Source: Akkermansiaceae bacterium (GTDB taxonomy: Bacteria > Verrucomicrobiota > Verrucomicrobiia > Verrucomicrobiales > Akkermansiaceae). Taken from it: a stretch of 34,002 nt of DNA. Position numbers and translations under genes: made by a program. The stretch spans positions 1-34,002 of the forward strand of contig JALRFY010000272.1 in assembly GCA_023253625.1 (NCBI GenBank), in the 5' to 3' direction. A model generated the notes under the pieces. The model was not told the DNA's origin. It did not search any database and saw only the letters and a program-made list of their open reading frames with translations. Positions 1 through 9,972 of this stretch are shown in pieces. Each line of letters begins with the position of its first letter. The first letter of the stretch is position 1.

Positions 1-534
1 AAGGCGTCGAAAATCAAGACGCACCACAACCGGGTGGACCGGATCCTGGAACTGCAAGCGCAAGGCAAGGTGCTCGAACCGCTTGCCGAGTTGTTCAAGG
101 ACGAGGTGCGCGCGCTCGGCGCATCGCTGGGCATCCCGCACGACATCCTGCACCGCCACCCATTTCCCGGCCCCGGATTGGCCGTGCGCTGCCCCGGCGT
201 GGTGACCCAGGACCGGCTCGACATCATCCGCGAGTGCGACGCCATTTTCATCGGCAAACTCAAGGAGCACGGCTGGTATGACCGCGTGTGGCAGGCCTAC
301 GCCGGGCTCGTGCCAGTGAAAACGGTGGGCGTGAAGGGCGACGAACGCTCCTACGAATGGGCGATCTCGCTGCGGGCCGTGGTTTCCGAGGACGCCATGA
401 CCGCCGACTGGGTGGATCTCCCCTACCAGCTCCTGCGCGAGACCAGCCACCGCATCCTCAACGAGGTGAAAGGCATCAACCGCGTGCTCTACGACGTGTC
501 CACCAAACCACCGGCGAGCATCGAATGGGAGTGA
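1..534 (+). CDS. guaA: GMP synthase (glutamine-hydrolysing), C-terminal part
   Basis: GuaA aminates XMP to GMP, the last step of guanine nucleotide synthesis in the cytoplasm. The window opens inside the gene, and the reading frame is open from base 1 ([10 protein letters not shown]). What remains is the end of the ATP-pyrophosphatase domain and the dimerisation domain. Diagnostic pieces are the KIKTHHN stretch, [11 protein letters not shown], the SVGVKGD-like [26 protein letters not shown] and the terminal [20 protein letters not shown], which is the canonical GuaA C-terminus. The gene is therefore complete at its 3' end and truncated only by the window. The following membrane protein starts about 70 bases downstream on the same strand and could be cotranscribed. 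Identification is secure. Confidence 0.97.
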   Translation, partial: KASKIKTHHNRVDRILELQAQGKVLEPLAELFKDEVRALGASLGIPHDILHRHPFPGPGLAVRCPGVVTQDRLDIIRECDAIFIGKLKEHGWYDRVWQAYAGLVPVKTVGVKGDERSYEWAISLRAVVSEDAMTADWVDLPYQLLRETSHRILNEVKGINRVLYDVSTKPPASIEWE

Positions 535-603
535 CGCCATCCTTCATGGAGCAAAAGAAAGTGCTGATCCTGCGGATGTGGACCCACTACGGCGATTGAG
601 ATC

Positions 604-1368
604 ATGTCCCCCGACTCCATCCCGCAGATCAGCCTGGGCACGGCGGCGCTCGTGATTTTCATGGCGTGCGCGGGCTTCGTGATGCTGCGGGGCTTGGCGC
701 GGATGCTGGTCGGCACCGTGGTGCTCGCCCTCAGCGCGTGGATCGGCTTCGCCGTCTGGCGCGAGGCTCCTGCAATGTCATTGCAATACCTCGGCAAGAC
801 CGATGCATGGCTGGCCTATGGCCTGCCGCTCGCCGCCTTTCTCGTCTCGTTCGCGCTGCTGCGCTGGACCGCCAAAACAATTGCCCGCCCGTTCGGAAGA
901 AAGGAGGACGAAACGGGATCATCCAGCAGCCTGTCCGTCCGCCTGCTGCTTGCCCTTATTCCCACCGCGATCCTCTGGACCATCGGCGTCGTGCTGGTTC
1001 ACCACACCGGCAGCATCGCCGAATTGAGAGCCCACGCCGGGGCAAAGCCCGGCATCGATCAGTCCACGCCCGCCAAGTTCACGCAGCGGCTGAAGCAATC
1101 CATCGATACGGCGCTGCCGGAATCGTGGCTCAGGAAACTCGATCCGCTGGCCGATCCCGCGCGAATGGCACTGGCCAAGGAGATCGCCGCCCGTGCCAGC
1201 GAACCGCGCGAACCCGCGATCGACCCCGCCACCGGCAAGCCGATCCCGCGCGCCATCATCGTGGAAGATCCCGAACTTCAAAACCTTGCCCGTGAGGGAA
1301 AATTCGGCACGCTGCTGCGGCATCCGCTGCTCGGCAAGTGGCTCGAACAACCCAAACCGCAACGCTGA
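604..1368 (+). CDS. Predicted inner-membrane protein of unknown function
   Basis: I do not recognise a named family for this 254-residue protein. The N-terminal half looks like four membrane segments, at about residues 12-32, 36-53, 72-91 and 112-131. The last two are separated by a charged loop rich in K/R/E and a serine run. The C-terminal half (about 135-254) is hydrophilic, contains no cysteine, and has a short proline-rich stretch near 205. The arrangement loosely recalls CvpA-type proteins, but I see no decisive motif. The start ATG follows guaA by 69 bases with no Shine-Dalgarno. gatB begins 42 bases after the stop. Codon use is like its neighbours, so it is a real gene, but no function can be assigned. 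Confidence 0.75.
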   Translation: MSPDSIPQISLGTAALVIFMACAGFVMLRGLARMLVGTVVLALSAWIGFAVWREAPAMSLQYLGKTDAWLAYGLPLAAFLVSFALLRWTAKTIARPFGRKEDETGSSSSLSVRLLLALIPTAILWTIGVVLVHHTGSIAELRAHAGAKPGIDQSTPAKFTQRLKQSIDTALPESWLRKLDPLADPARMALAKEIAARASEPREPAIDPATGKPIPRAIIVEDPELQNLAREGKFGTLLRHPLLGKWLEQPKPQR

Positions 1369-1376
1369 TCCAGTAT

Positions 1377-1405
1377 TTGAAGCCACATTCGATTTCATTT
1401 CGACT
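1377..1405 (+). promoter_or_regulatory. Possible gatB promoter, near-leaderless geometry
   Basis: TTGAAG, a 17-base spacer and TCGACT, with the gatB ATG five bases after the -10-like hexamer. The -10 is weak (C at the second position). It is listed because it repeats the geometry seen at better promoters in this window. The -35 hexamer begins in the last bases before the gatB leader, just after the upstream gene. Confidence 0.35.
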
Positions 1406-1410
1406 CTCCC

Positions 1411-2862
1411 ATGTCCTACCTCGTCACCATCGGCCTCGAAGTCCACTGCCAGGTCAAAACGGCCACCAAGATGTTCTGCGCCTGCCGCACCTCGTTCGGC
1501 GACGAACCGAACACCCACACCTGCCCCGTCTGCCTCGGCCTGCCCGGCGCGCTGCCGGTGCTCAACCGCGAGGCGATCGAGAAGACGCTCGTCGCCGGAC
1601 TGATGATCGATTGCTCGACCCCGGAAATCTCGAAGTGGGACCGCAAGAACTACTTCTATCCGGACATGCCGAAAAACTATCAGACGACGCAGATGGAACT
1701 GCCGCTCTGCCTCGGCGGCGAGGTTCCGCTCTACGAACACTGCTACCCCACCGATCACCGGAAACAGATCGCCAATCCCGGGAAAAAAGTCCGTCTCAAC
1801 CGCATCCACCTCGAGGAGGACGTGGCCAAGTCCACCCACCTCGGCAATTCCTCGCTGATCGATTTCAACCGCGCCGGCACGCCGCTGATGGAGATTGTTT
1901 CCGAGCCGGACCTCGAGTCCGCCGAGGAGGCCTTCGCGTATCTCCGCTCGTTGCAGATGATCCTGCAGCAAGGCGGTGTCTCGGACGCCGATATGGAAAA
2001 AGGCCAGCTCCGCTGCGACGTGAACATCTCACTGCGCAGGCACCCGGAGGATCCGCTCGGCCCCAAGGTGGAATTGAAAAACCTCAACTCGATCTCCGCC
2101 GTGCGCCGGGCCATCCACTTCGAGATCCATCGCCAGGGCGAGGACCTCGACCGCGGCATCCACCAGATCCAATCGACCCGCCGCTGGGACGACGACCGCG
2201 GCGAAACCCAGCTCATGCGCACCAAGGAGGACGCGCACGATTACCGCTATTTCTCCTGCCCCGACCTGCTGCCGATCCAGACCGCGCCGCTGTTGGAAAA
2301 AGTCCGCCCGCTGGTGCCCGAGCTGCCGCACGAACTCGCCGGGCGTTTCGAGCAGGAGCACGGCGTCACCGCCTACGACGCCTCCGTGCTCTCGTCCGAC
2401 CGCCATCTCGCTTCATATTTCGAGGCCGCGCTCGATCCCGGCGTGCCGGCGAAGAAAACCGCGAATTTCATCATCAATAATCTGTTGGGCAAACTGAATG
2501 AGGAAGGTGTTGCCATCGGCGGCTGCCCGGTGCCACCGGAAAAACTCCGCGCGCTGCTGTTGCTCGTCGAGGCCGGCACGCTGGCCCCGAACCAGGCCAA
2601 CGAGGTCTTCGCCGTTCTCTACCGGAATCCGGACAAGGCCCCAGCCGCCATCGCCGACAGCCTCGGATTCAGGAAAGCCGAAGCCGGCGAGCTGGAGGCG
2701 CTGGTGGACCAGGCGATTGCCAACAACCCGCACGAGGTGGCCGCCGTGAGGGCAGGCAACGAAAAGCTGCTCAATTTCCTAACCGGCCAGGTGATGAAGT
2801 CCGCCGCCACCAAACCGAACCCGAAACAGGTGACCGAACTGCTGCGGGAAAAGCTGCTGTGA
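1411..2862 (+). CDS. gatB: Asp-tRNA(Asn)/Glu-tRNA(Gln) amidotransferase subunit B
   Basis: GatB is the kinase/transamidation subunit of GatCAB. It activates misacylated Glu-tRNA(Gln) or Asp-tRNA(Asn) and transfers ammonia supplied by GatA. The 483-residue protein has the usual GatB length. It begins with the classic SYLVTIGLEVHCQVKTATKMF, followed by CPVCLGLPGALPVLN and WDRKNYFYPDMPKNYQ. The catalytic cradle contains SLIDFNRAGTPLMEIVSEPD and CDVNISLR. A C-terminal YqeY/tail domain carries NFIINNLLG and ends in KPNPKQVTELLREKLL. gatA and gatC are not in the window. There is no Shine-Dalgarno before the ATG, and a weak promoter-like sequence ends five bases upstream. The short gap to the upstream membrane gene also allows cotranscription. 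Confidence 0.97.
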   Translation: MSYLVTIGLEVHCQVKTATKMFCACRTSFGDEPNTHTCPVCLGLPGALPVLNREAIEKTLVAGLMIDCSTPEISKWDRKNYFYPDMPKNYQTTQMELPLCLGGEVPLYEHCYPTDHRKQIANPGKKVRLNRIHLEEDVAKSTHLGNSSLIDFNRAGTPLMEIVSEPDLESAEEAFAYLRSLQMILQQGGVSDADMEKGQLRCDVNISLRRHPEDPLGPKVELKNLNSISAVRRAIHFEIHRQGEDLDRGIHQIQSTRRWDDDRGETQLMRTKEDAHDYRYFSCPDLLPIQTAPLLEKVRPLVPELPHELAGRFEQEHGVTAYDASVLSSDRHLASYFEAALDPGVPAKKTANFIINNLLGKLNEEGVAIGGCPVPPEKLRALLLLVEAGTLAPNQANEVFAVLYRNPDKAPAAIADSLGFRKAEAGELEALVDQAIANNPHEVAAVRAGNEKLLNFLTGQVMKSAATKPNPKQVTELLREKLL

Positions 2863-2920
2863 CTGACTTGTTGAAGCACGCAGGCGGCGAACAATCGAAG
2901 ACGCCCAACCGATCACCAAC

Positions 2921-3331
2921 ATGATCCACATCGATATCGAATACGAAGGAGAGCTCCACTGCCGGGCCAGCCACGGCCCGTCCGGAACGGTCATCGCGAC
3001 CGATGCACCGGTGGACAACAACGGCCGCGGAGAGTCGTTTTCCCCCACCGATCTGGTGGCCACGGCCCTGGGGGCCTGCATGGCCACCGTCATGGGAATC
3101 GCCGCGCAGCGGAAAAACGTCCCGCTGGTGGGAATGAAGGTGGCGGTGCGCAAACACATGTCCGCCGACACCCCGCGGCGCATTTCCATGCTGGAACTCG
3201 ACCTGGACGTGCCATTGCCGCCGGACCACCCGGAGCGCACGTTTTTCGAGGCCACCGGGCGCGGTTGTCCGGTGCATCACAGCCTCCATCCGGACATCGC
3301 GGTGGTGATGAACTGGCGGTGGACCGGCTGA
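2921..3331 (+). CDS. OsmC/Ohr-family protein
   Basis: This 136-residue protein belongs to the OsmC/Ohr family, cytoplasmic thiol peroxidases that reduce organic hydroperoxides. Both expected cysteines are present: Cys53 in LGACMATVMGIAA and Cys116 in GRGCPVHHSL. The family lead-in FSPTDLVATALGAC (about 40-53) is clear. It resembles the OsmC/YhfA-like branch more than Ohr proper, so the physiological substrate is uncertain. It starts 58 bases after gatB and ends 49 bases before grpE, on the same strand. Its position next to grpE-dnaJ fits a stress role, but that is contextual inference. No Shine-Dalgarno is visible. Confidence 0.88.
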   Translation: MIHIDIEYEGELHCRASHGPSGTVIATDAPVDNNGRGESFSPTDLVATALGACMATVMGIAAQRKNVPLVGMKVAVRKHMSADTPRRISMLELDLDVPLPPDHPERTFFEATGRGCPVHHSLHPDIAVVMNWRWTG

Positions 3332-3344
3332 CCCGCCCCGGGGG

Positions 3345-3372
3345 TTGACGCGGCGGTCTGGCTGGCTACAGC
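3345..3372 (+). promoter_or_regulatory. grpE promoter, near-leaderless
   Basis: TTGACG (3345-3350), a 16-base spacer and TACAGC (3367-3372). The grpE ATG at 3381 is eight bases after the -10, so the transcript would start at or next to the start codon. No CIRCE or other heat-shock operator is visible around it. Confidence 0.6.
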
Positions 3373-3380
3373 TATCCGCC

Positions 3381-3959
3381 ATGCAAGCCGACAACGCCCC
3401 TCAAGACCCCGCGGAAGCGCCGGGAAACATGGAACATCCGCCCGCAGACCCGCAGCCCGCAGCCGCAGGAAAGCCGGAACTCGATCCATGGGAGGAGCTT
3501 GAGGCCGATGTGGTGAAGTGGAGGGAACTCTCGATCCGCACCGCCGCGGAAATGGACAACCTGCGCAAACGCACCGCCCGCGAACGCGAGGAGGCGATCC
3601 GCTACGCCAACCAACGTTTGCTGGAAGAACTGCTGCCAGTCATCGACAACTTCGACATGGGCATGCAGGCCGCCGCGCAGGACAGTTCATCGATGATTTA
3701 CATCGGCATGGATATGGTGCGCCGCCAGCTCAACGAGTTCCTCAGCGCCCAAGGCGTGGAGGAACTCGACACCGGCGGAATGTTCGACCCCAACCAGCAC
3801 GAAGCCGTGTCGCAGGAAGATTGCGCCAAGGGCGACGAGGGCCGCGTTCTGCGCGTCACACGCAAGGGTTACAAGCTGCGCGACCGCCTGCTGCGCCCGG
3901 CCAGCGTGGTCGTTTCCAAACTGCCAACCGAAGCCCCCGCGGAAGGAGGCGACGCTTAA
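3381..3959 (+). CDS. grpE: Nucleotide exchange factor GrpE
   Basis: GrpE releases ADP from DnaK and resets the Hsp70 cycle. The 192-residue protein has a disordered proline-rich N-terminus (about 1-35). A long helix follows, containing [18 protein letters not shown], then [16 protein letters not shown], and a C-terminal beta domain with the signature [24 protein letters not shown]. The ATG at 3381 was chosen because the upstream in-frame TTG at 3345 is itself the -35 hexamer of a good promoter whose -10 ends eight bases before this ATG. dnaJ follows after five bases, so grpE-dnaJ form an operon. dnaK is not in the window. Confidence 0.96.
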   Translation: MQADNAPQDPAEAPGNMEHPPADPQPAAAGKPELDPWEELEADVVKWRELSIRTAAEMDNLRKRTAREREEAIRYANQRLLEELLPVIDNFDMGMQAAAQDSSSMIYIGMDMVRRQLNEFLSAQGVEELDTGGMFDPNQHEAVSQEDCAKGDEGRVLRVTRKGYKLRDRLLRPASVVVSKLPTEAPAEGGDA

Positions 3960-3964
3960 GTTCC

Positions 3965-5095
3965 ATGTCCGCCAAACGCGACTATTACGAAGTGCTCGGC
4001 GTTTCGCGCGATGCGGGCGCCGATGAAATCAAGAAGGCCTACCGCAAGCTCGCGGTGAAGTTCCATCCGGACAAAAACCCGGGCGACCACACCGCCGAGG
4101 AGAAATTCAAGGAACTGGGCGAGGCCTACGAGGCGCTCAGCGATGCGGACAAGCGTGCCGCCTACGACCGCTACGGTCACGCCGCATTCAATGGCCCGGG
4201 CGGCGGTGCCCGCGGTGGTTTCCATGATCCGATGGACATCTTCTCGCAGATCTTCGGCGGCGGTTTCGAGGAGTTCTTCAGCGGTGGAGGTGGCACGCGC
4301 CGCCGCGGCTCCGGCCAGCAACGCGGCTCCGATCTCCGCTACGACCTCGAAATCACCCTCGAGGAAGCTGCCCGCGGCGTGGAGAAGGAATTGGAAATCG
4401 AGCGCTACGTCCCTTGCGATACCTGCAATGCGCGCGGCACCAAGGGCTCGGGTAGCGTGAAAGCCTGCTCGACCTGCGGCGGACGCGGAGTGGTCGCGCG
4501 CCAGGCGGGCATCTTCATCCAGCAAACGACCTGCCCGGAATGCCGCGGTGCGGGCGAGACGATCTCCGATCCCTGCAACAGCTGCCACGGCGAAGGCCGC
4601 GTGCAGCGCGACAGCCGCATCAAGCTGCGCATCCCCGCCGGGGTGGACACCGGCACACGCCTGCGCTCCACCGGCAATGGCGACGCGGGTGTGCGCGGTG
4701 GCTCGGCGGGCGATCTGTATGTCTTCCTCCACGTCCGCGATCACGACGTCTTCACGCGCGACGATTCAGATCTGTTCTGCGAGGTTCCCCTGCCCTTCGC
4801 CACCGCCGCGCTCGGTGGCGAGTTGAAGGTGCCCACGCTCGATGGGCAGTCATCAATCAAGATTCCCGCCGGCACCCAGGGCGGCACGGTGTTCCGGGTC
4901 CGCGAAAAAGGCATGCCCGCCCTCTCCGGCGGACGCCGTGGCGATCTCAACGTGCGCGTGCAGGTCGAGGTGCCCACCAAGCTCAACTCCAGCCAGCAGG
5001 AAAAACTCCGCGAGTTCGCCGAATCCATCGGCCAGCACAACTCGCCGATGCACGAGGGATTCCTCGAGAAGGCGAAGCGGTTTTTCGATCTTTGA
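3965..5095 (+). CDS. dnaJ: Chaperone DnaJ (type I Hsp40)
   Basis: DnaJ delivers unfolded substrates to DnaK and stimulates its ATPase. The 376-residue protein has the full type I layout. The J domain (1-70) has HPD at 34-36. A Gly/Phe-rich linker ([23 protein letters not shown]) follows. The cysteine-rich domain has four CxxCxGxG-type repeats, [24 protein letters not shown] and CNSCHGEG; the first has A in place of the first G of the consensus. The C-terminal substrate domains include [26 protein letters not shown]. The ATG lies five bases after the grpE stop; GGAGG at the end of grpE is about 15 bases upstream, rather far for a Shine-Dalgarno. Secure identification. Confidence 0.97.
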   Translation: MSAKRDYYEVLGVSRDAGADEIKKAYRKLAVKFHPDKNPGDHTAEEKFKELGEAYEALSDADKRAAYDRYGHAAFNGPGGGARGGFHDPMDIFSQIFGGGFEEFFSGGGGTRRRGSGQQRGSDLRYDLEITLEEAARGVEKELEIERYVPCDTCNARGTKGSGSVKACSTCGGRGVVARQAGIFIQQTTCPECRGAGETISDPCNSCHGEGRVQRDSRIKLRIPAGVDTGTRLRSTGNGDAGVRGGSAGDLYVFLHVRDHDVFTRDDSDLFCEVPLPFATAALGGELKVPTLDGQSSIKIPAGTQGGTVFRVREKGMPALSGGRRGDLNVRVQVEVPTKLNSSQQEKLREFAESIGQHNSPMHEGFLEKAKRFFDL

Positions 5096-5123
5096 TCCGG
5101 GGTGGCTTGCATTGTGTCATGGT

Positions 5124-5339
5124 TTGGGGCTGATTCCTGTCACGCCCCCACCCGACCAAAGCAATTCCATCAAGAAGGCTGCCGCCAAGTTGGTGCGCGA
5201 ATTGCCGGAAACCGCCAGTTGGGACGATCTGATCTACGAAATACTCGTCCGCCAGAAAATCGAAGCCGGCCTGAAGGACTTGAAGGAAGGACGCAGCCAT
5301 GACCATGCGTCGATCCACCGGGAATTCGGAATGGCGTGA
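5124..5339 (+). CDS. Small antitoxin-like protein, apparently orphan
   Basis: The conserved part is KLVRELPETASWDDLIYEI, then LVRQKIEAGLKDLKEGR and SHDHASIHREFGMA. This matches the short antitoxins that pair with RelE/ParE toxins, which typically read 'lpe..twedl.yel.vrqkieeGl.dieeGr....eev'. The start is uncertain: there is no ATG, so TTG 5124 (71 residues) is used, with CTG 5130 or TTG 5112 as alternatives. No toxin follows; rsmE starts 55 bases after the stop. A stand-alone regulator, or the remnant of a toxin-antitoxin pair, are both possible. Family assignment is from remembered sequence pattern. Confidence 0.6.
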   Translation: MGLIPVTPPPDQSNSIKKAAAKLVRELPETASWDDLIYEILVRQKIEAGLKDLKEGRSHDHASIHREFGMA

Positions 5340-5393
5340 TCCTGGTTGGGTCAGAACAGCTGAGAGAAATCCAGACCCCTGAATCACCTAGCC

Positions 5394-6122
5394 ATGCCCC
5401 GCTTCCACCTGCCGCCCGCCGATTGGCAAGCCGCCGTCCTGTCCGGTGACGAGGCGCGTCATCTCACGCAGGTGCTGCGCATCAAACCGGGTGAGACGAT
5501 CACGGTTTTCGACGGTCATGGAACACGGGCCGCGGCCGAGGTTCTAACAGCCTCGCGCCACGAAGTGGCATTGCGGCTCGGTGAGACCATCACGCCACCC
5601 GCACCACGCCCGGAGATCACGCTCGCCCAGGCGATTCCCAAGGGTAAAAACATGGACCTCATCGTCCAGAAGGCCGTGGAACTCGGCGTCGCGGCGATCC
5701 AGCCGCTGGTGACGAAAAACACCATCGTCCACCCCGGCGAAGGGAAGTCGGACAAGTGGCGGCGCACCGCGCTGGAAGCCTGCAAGCAATGCGGCCAGGA
5801 CACGCTGCCACACATCGCCGATCCCCTGCCCTTCGAGCGTTGGATCGCCCGTGGCGCGGGCATCCTGCCCGCCGCCCGTGCTCTCAAACTCATCGCCTCA
5901 CTCGCACCCGGCGCGAATCCGCTGCGCGAAGTGCTCCGTGCGCACCCGGAGACCGCCGCCGCCACACTGCTCATCGGCCCCGAGGGCGATTTCACCGCGG
6001 AGGAAACCACCGCCGCAATGACTGCCGGGTTTCTGCCGGTCTCGCTCGGCAACACCGTCCTGCGGGTGGAAACCGCAACATTGTTCTGCCTCAGCGCGCT
6101 GCGCTACGAGTTTTCGGCATAA
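5394..6122 (+). CDS. rsmE: 16S rRNA (uracil(1498)-N3)-methyltransferase RsmE
   Basis: RsmE methylates U1498 of 16S rRNA in the decoding region, using SAM, and is a SPOUT-fold (knotted) enzyme. The 242-residue protein has the N-terminal PUA-like domain with GDEARHLTQVLRIKPGETITVFDG. The SPOUT domain carries AIPKGKNMDLIVQKAVELGV, KWRRTALEACKQCGQ, the knot sequence LLIGPEGDFTAEE, and the end LGNTVLRVETATLFCLSAL. All family hallmarks are intact. It lies downstream of dnaJ, a common neighbourhood for this gene. The stop TAA sits at the edge of the terminator that serves the convergent rplT gene. No Shine-Dalgarno before the ATG. Confidence 0.96.
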   Translation: MPRFHLPPADWQAAVLSGDEARHLTQVLRIKPGETITVFDGHGTRAAAEVLTASRHEVALRLGETITPPAPRPEITLAQAIPKGKNMDLIVQKAVELGVAAIQPLVTKNTIVHPGEGKSDKWRRTALEACKQCGQDTLPHIADPLPFERWIARGAGILPAARALKLIASLAPGANPLREVLRAHPETAAATLLIGPEGDFTAEETTAAMTAGFLPVSLGNTVLRVETATLFCLSALRYEFSA

Positions 6123-6154
6123 AAAAACCGCCGCCCGGAAGACCGGACGGCGGT
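6121..6154 (-). terminator. Intrinsic terminator of rpmI-rplT
   Basis: On the minus strand a 12-bp GC-rich stem (6154-6143 with 6138-6127, one G-U wobble) with a UCUU loop is followed by seven T. On the plus strand the stem has a C-A mismatch and no T tract, so it ends rplT rather than rsmE. Confidence 0.85.
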
Positions 6155-6180
6155 ATTGAGCAGTGGTTTCCGATGCGCGA

Positions 6181-6561
6181 TCAGGCGCTGGCCTTGGCGG
6201 CTTTGGCTTCAAGAGCCTGTCTCGCCTGGGCGACGATGGCGGAGAAGGCGGCGGCATCGTGGACGGCAAGATCGGCGAGGATCTTACGGTCGGTTTCGAT
6301 CCCGGCGGCCTTGAGGCCTTCGATAAAGCGCGAGTAGGTCATCCCTTCGGCGCGGGTGGCGGCATTGATCCGCTGGGTCCACAGACGGCGGAACTGGCCT
6401 TTGCGGCGCTTGCGGTCGCGGTATTCGTAGGTCAACGCCTTGCGGACGGCGTCCTTGGCGTAACGAAAGAGTTTCGAGCGGAATCCGCGGAAACCCTTGG
6501 CGCGCAGCAGCACGCGCTTGCGACGCTTGCGGCTGGCCGGTGAGTTGGTGGCACGTGGCAT
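6181..6561 (-). CDS. rplT: Large-subunit ribosomal protein L20
   Basis: L20 is needed early in 50S assembly and in several bacteria represses translation of its own operon. The 126-residue protein starts [16 protein letters not shown]. It contains the family core [48 protein letters not shown] and the C-terminal [14 protein letters not shown]. Its N-terminus ([16 protein letters not shown]) is the basic RNA-binding tail. rpmI lies 140 bases upstream on the same strand and an intrinsic terminator 27 bases downstream. The 140-base gap is long for this operon and could hold a leader for L20 autoregulation, but I could not identify a defined structure. infC, often the first gene of this operon, is absent. 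Confidence 0.97.
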   Translation of the reverse strand: MPRATNSPASRKRRKRVLLRAKGFRGFRSKLFRYAKDAVRKALTYEYRDRKRRKGQFRRLWTQRINAATRAEGMTYSRFIEGLKAAGIETDRKILADLAVHDAAAFSAIVAQARQALEAKAAKASA

Positions 6562-6701
6562 GTTTCTGTTTCTGTTGTGAACCGGTCGTTGGTTATCTTT
6601 CCTCCCACAGTCTCACCGGTTCGTGTCTCCCTCGCGGGATCAGGCGGTGTGGAGGCCGTCCGATTCGCGGACGGGGGCGTTGCGGCGTGGCCGGCGCGGG
6701 A

Positions 6702-6911
6702 TCAATGGAAGGGCAGGTTCTCCTTGACGTTTTTGATGTCGGCGTCGGAGACGAGGGTGGCTTGACCCAGCCTGCGCTTGCGCTTGCTGTTCTTGCATTG
6801 AAGCAAGTGGCGTGCCCCTTGGCTGCGACGGAGGACCTTGCCCGTTCCGGTGACTTTGAAGCGCTTGGCTACGGCTTTCCGTGTCTTTGCTTTTCCGGAG
6901 ACTCTTGGCAT
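6702..6911 (-). CDS. rpmI: Large-subunit ribosomal protein L35
   Basis: L35 is a small basic 50S protein. The 69-residue product reads MPRVSGKAKTRKAVAKRFKV, then TGTGKVLRRSQGARHLLQCK and a lysine/arginine-rich middle, ending in DIKNVKENLPFH. That matches L35 except that the usual MPKMKTHKGAAKRF opening is more divergent. A good promoter whose -10 ends nine bases before the ATG makes this the first gene of the rpmI-rplT unit, without infC. The AEC permease gene ends 116 bases upstream on the same strand. Confidence 0.95.
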   Translation of the reverse strand: MPRVSGKAKTRKAVAKRFKVTGTGKVLRRSQGARHLLQCKNSKRKRRLGQATLVSDADIKNVKENLPFH

Positions 6912-6920
6912 GGGGCGGGC

Positions 6921-6948
6921 AGGCTAGAGGCGGCCCCACCCATGGCAA
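6921..6948 (-). promoter_or_regulatory. rpmI-rplT promoter, near-leaderless
   Basis: On the minus strand TTGCCA (6948-6943), a 16-base spacer and TAGCCT (6926-6921). The rpmI ATG at 6911 follows the -10 by nine bases, which leaves a 5' leader of only one to three bases if initiation is at the usual distance. Confidence 0.65.
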
Positions 6949-7027
6949 GACAAAAGTGGCGTGTTTTTCGCCAAGCGTTCATCAAGCATGTAGCAGGCCG
7001 AGCCAGGGCACGGCGCTCGCGTGGAAA

Positions 7028-7981
7028 TCATGGCAGCATGGGTTTCAGCCCGATCCATTTACAGCCGAAGGCGATAATCCACGGCAGCGTGAAAAGACTG
7101 AGCGCGGTGGTGAAAACGACCACCTGCGCCGCCACCGCCGAGCGGCCGCCGTAGAGCCGCGCAAGGATGATCGGCGTCACCGCCGCGGGCATCGCCGCCT
7201 GCACCACCAGCACCTGCTTCAGCTCGGTTGCCAATGGCAGGAACTTCGCGGCGGCCAGGATCGCGATCGGTGCCAAAACCAACCGCACCAGCGCGGAGCC
7301 GAAGACGATTTTGGCGGTGGGTTTCTCGGCCGCGAAAAGATCCGAAACACTGCAGCCTATCAGCACAAGTGCCAAGGGCACCGCGCCGACACCGACCATC
7401 GAGAGCGCCGCTCGCGGTGCCCCCGTGGCATGATGGTCCAAGCCCATCGCCACCAGCGCCAATCCACACAACACGGCGATGAGCGGACCATTGACGAGCC
7501 GCTTCCACTGCATTCCGCTGCTCGCGCTCATCACCATCACACCCACCGACCACATCGCGATCTCGCAGCCGATGTTGTGAACAAAGAGCACCGCCAGCGC
7601 ACCGGTGCTCCACAGGATTTCCACCACCGGCACTGCGGTGAAGCCGAAGTTCTGATAGCCTGCCGTCAGCGCGAAGGTCCGCATGCCATTGCCACGCTCC
7701 AGGCCGATCAAGCGCCCGACCACGAAACCGATCAGCATGCCAGTGACCATCATCCCCAGCCCCATCAGCACCGCGCTGAAGATCACCGTGCCGCTGCGCA
7801 ACACGTCGCTGCCCAGGATCTTGTCGAGCATGAAGGCCGGCAGCATCACCACATAGACCGCACGCATGATACCGTCGTCATGCTCGCGCCGCAGCACACC
7901 AGTCCGCCGCAGCAGCACTCCGCCGGCCAGCAGCAGGTAAACCGGCAGCACCGAGGCCAGAACATCGAACACCGAGATCAC
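7028..7981 (-). CDS. AEC-family (auxin efflux carrier-like) permease
   Basis: This 317-residue protein is highly hydrophobic, with about ten predicted membrane segments in two five-helix halves, as in the AEC/bile-acid-type transporters. Recognisable features are the N-terminal LASVLPVYLLLAGGVLLRRTG, the polar break in GYQNFGFTAVPVV (helix 4 of the first half), and the second-half AAMPAAVTPIILARLYGG. The family exports or imports organic anions such as malate; the substrate here is unknown. The frame is open further upstream, but GTG 7981 gives the family's normal N-terminus, and a promoter-like sequence ends six bases before it. The kinase gene is divergent. rpmI lies downstream behind its own promoter. 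Confidence 0.85.
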   Translation of the reverse strand: MISVFDVLASVLPVYLLLAGGVLLRRTGVLRREHDDGIMRAVYVVMLPAFMLDKILGSDVLRSGTVIFSAVLMGLGMMVTGMLIGFVVGRLIGLERGNGMRTFALTAGYQNFGFTAVPVVEILWSTGALAVLFVHNIGCEIAMWSVGVMVMSASSGMQWKRLVNGPLIAVLCGLALVAMGLDHHATGAPRAALSMVGVGAVPLALVLIGCSVSDLFAAEKPTAKIVFGSALVRLVLAPIAILAAAKFLPLATELKQVLVVQAAMPAAVTPIILARLYGGRSAVAAQVVVFTTALSLFTLPWIIAFGCKWIGLKPMLP

Positions 7982-7987
7982 CGGCGC

Positions 7988-8016
7988 AGACTTCCGGCCG
8001 CCCCGTGCCCCTGCAA
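7988..8016 (-). promoter_or_regulatory. Possible promoter of the AEC permease
   Basis: On the minus strand TTGCAG (8016-8011), a 17-base spacer and AAGTCT (7993-7988), followed after six bases by GTG 7981. The -10 hexamer is imperfect. The spacing and the position relative to the biologically sensible start make it worth listing. Confidence 0.4.
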
Positions 8017-8137
8017 GCGCATAATCCGGCTCGCTTCCCGCTCGCCAGCAGACTGCAAATGCGCACCTTGCGTGGGCGCAAGAACGAAAGCACCGGACCG
8101 CCGGCATCTCACCAAAATTCCGCCGCCGGTTTCCGCC

Positions 8138-8166
8138 TTGTATCCGGCCGGGACGATCGATACAAT
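8138..8166 (+). promoter_or_regulatory. Promoter of the Ser/Thr kinase gene
   Basis: TTGTAT (8138-8143), a 17-base spacer and TACAAT (8161-8166). This is the -10 closest to the sigma-70 consensus among the promoters listed in this window. It leaves a leader of about 30 bases before the ATG at 8203. Confidence 0.7.
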
Positions 8167-8183
8167 ATTACGGATAAATACGT

Positions 8184-8189
8184 AGGAGG
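8184..8189 (+). promoter_or_regulatory. Shine-Dalgarno of the kinase gene
   Basis: AGGAGG, 13 bases before the ATG at 8203. It is the only full Shine-Dalgarno I found upstream of a start codon in the window, so it stands out against the SD-free starts of the neighbours. It also fixes the start downstream of the longer open frame that begins near 8005. Confidence 0.6.
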
Positions 8190-8202
8190 TCCCAACCGCA
8201 TC

Positions 8203-9912
<1,710 letters not shown>

Positions 9913-9972
9913 CCATCGCGGGCATGAGCCAGCAGACCTCTGCGGGCCTGCCTCGGCATTGCGGTTTACGGC

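Noticed and set aside
919-1971. 350-codon minus-strand open frame across the membrane protein and gatB
   Set aside because: It is a shadow of two real plus-strand genes in GC-rich DNA; composition is Gly/Arg/Val-rich without domain features.
3518-3964. Upstream extension of the dnaJ frame through grpE
   Set aside because: This stretch is grpE in another frame; dnaJ starts at ATG 3965 with the standard J-domain N-terminus.
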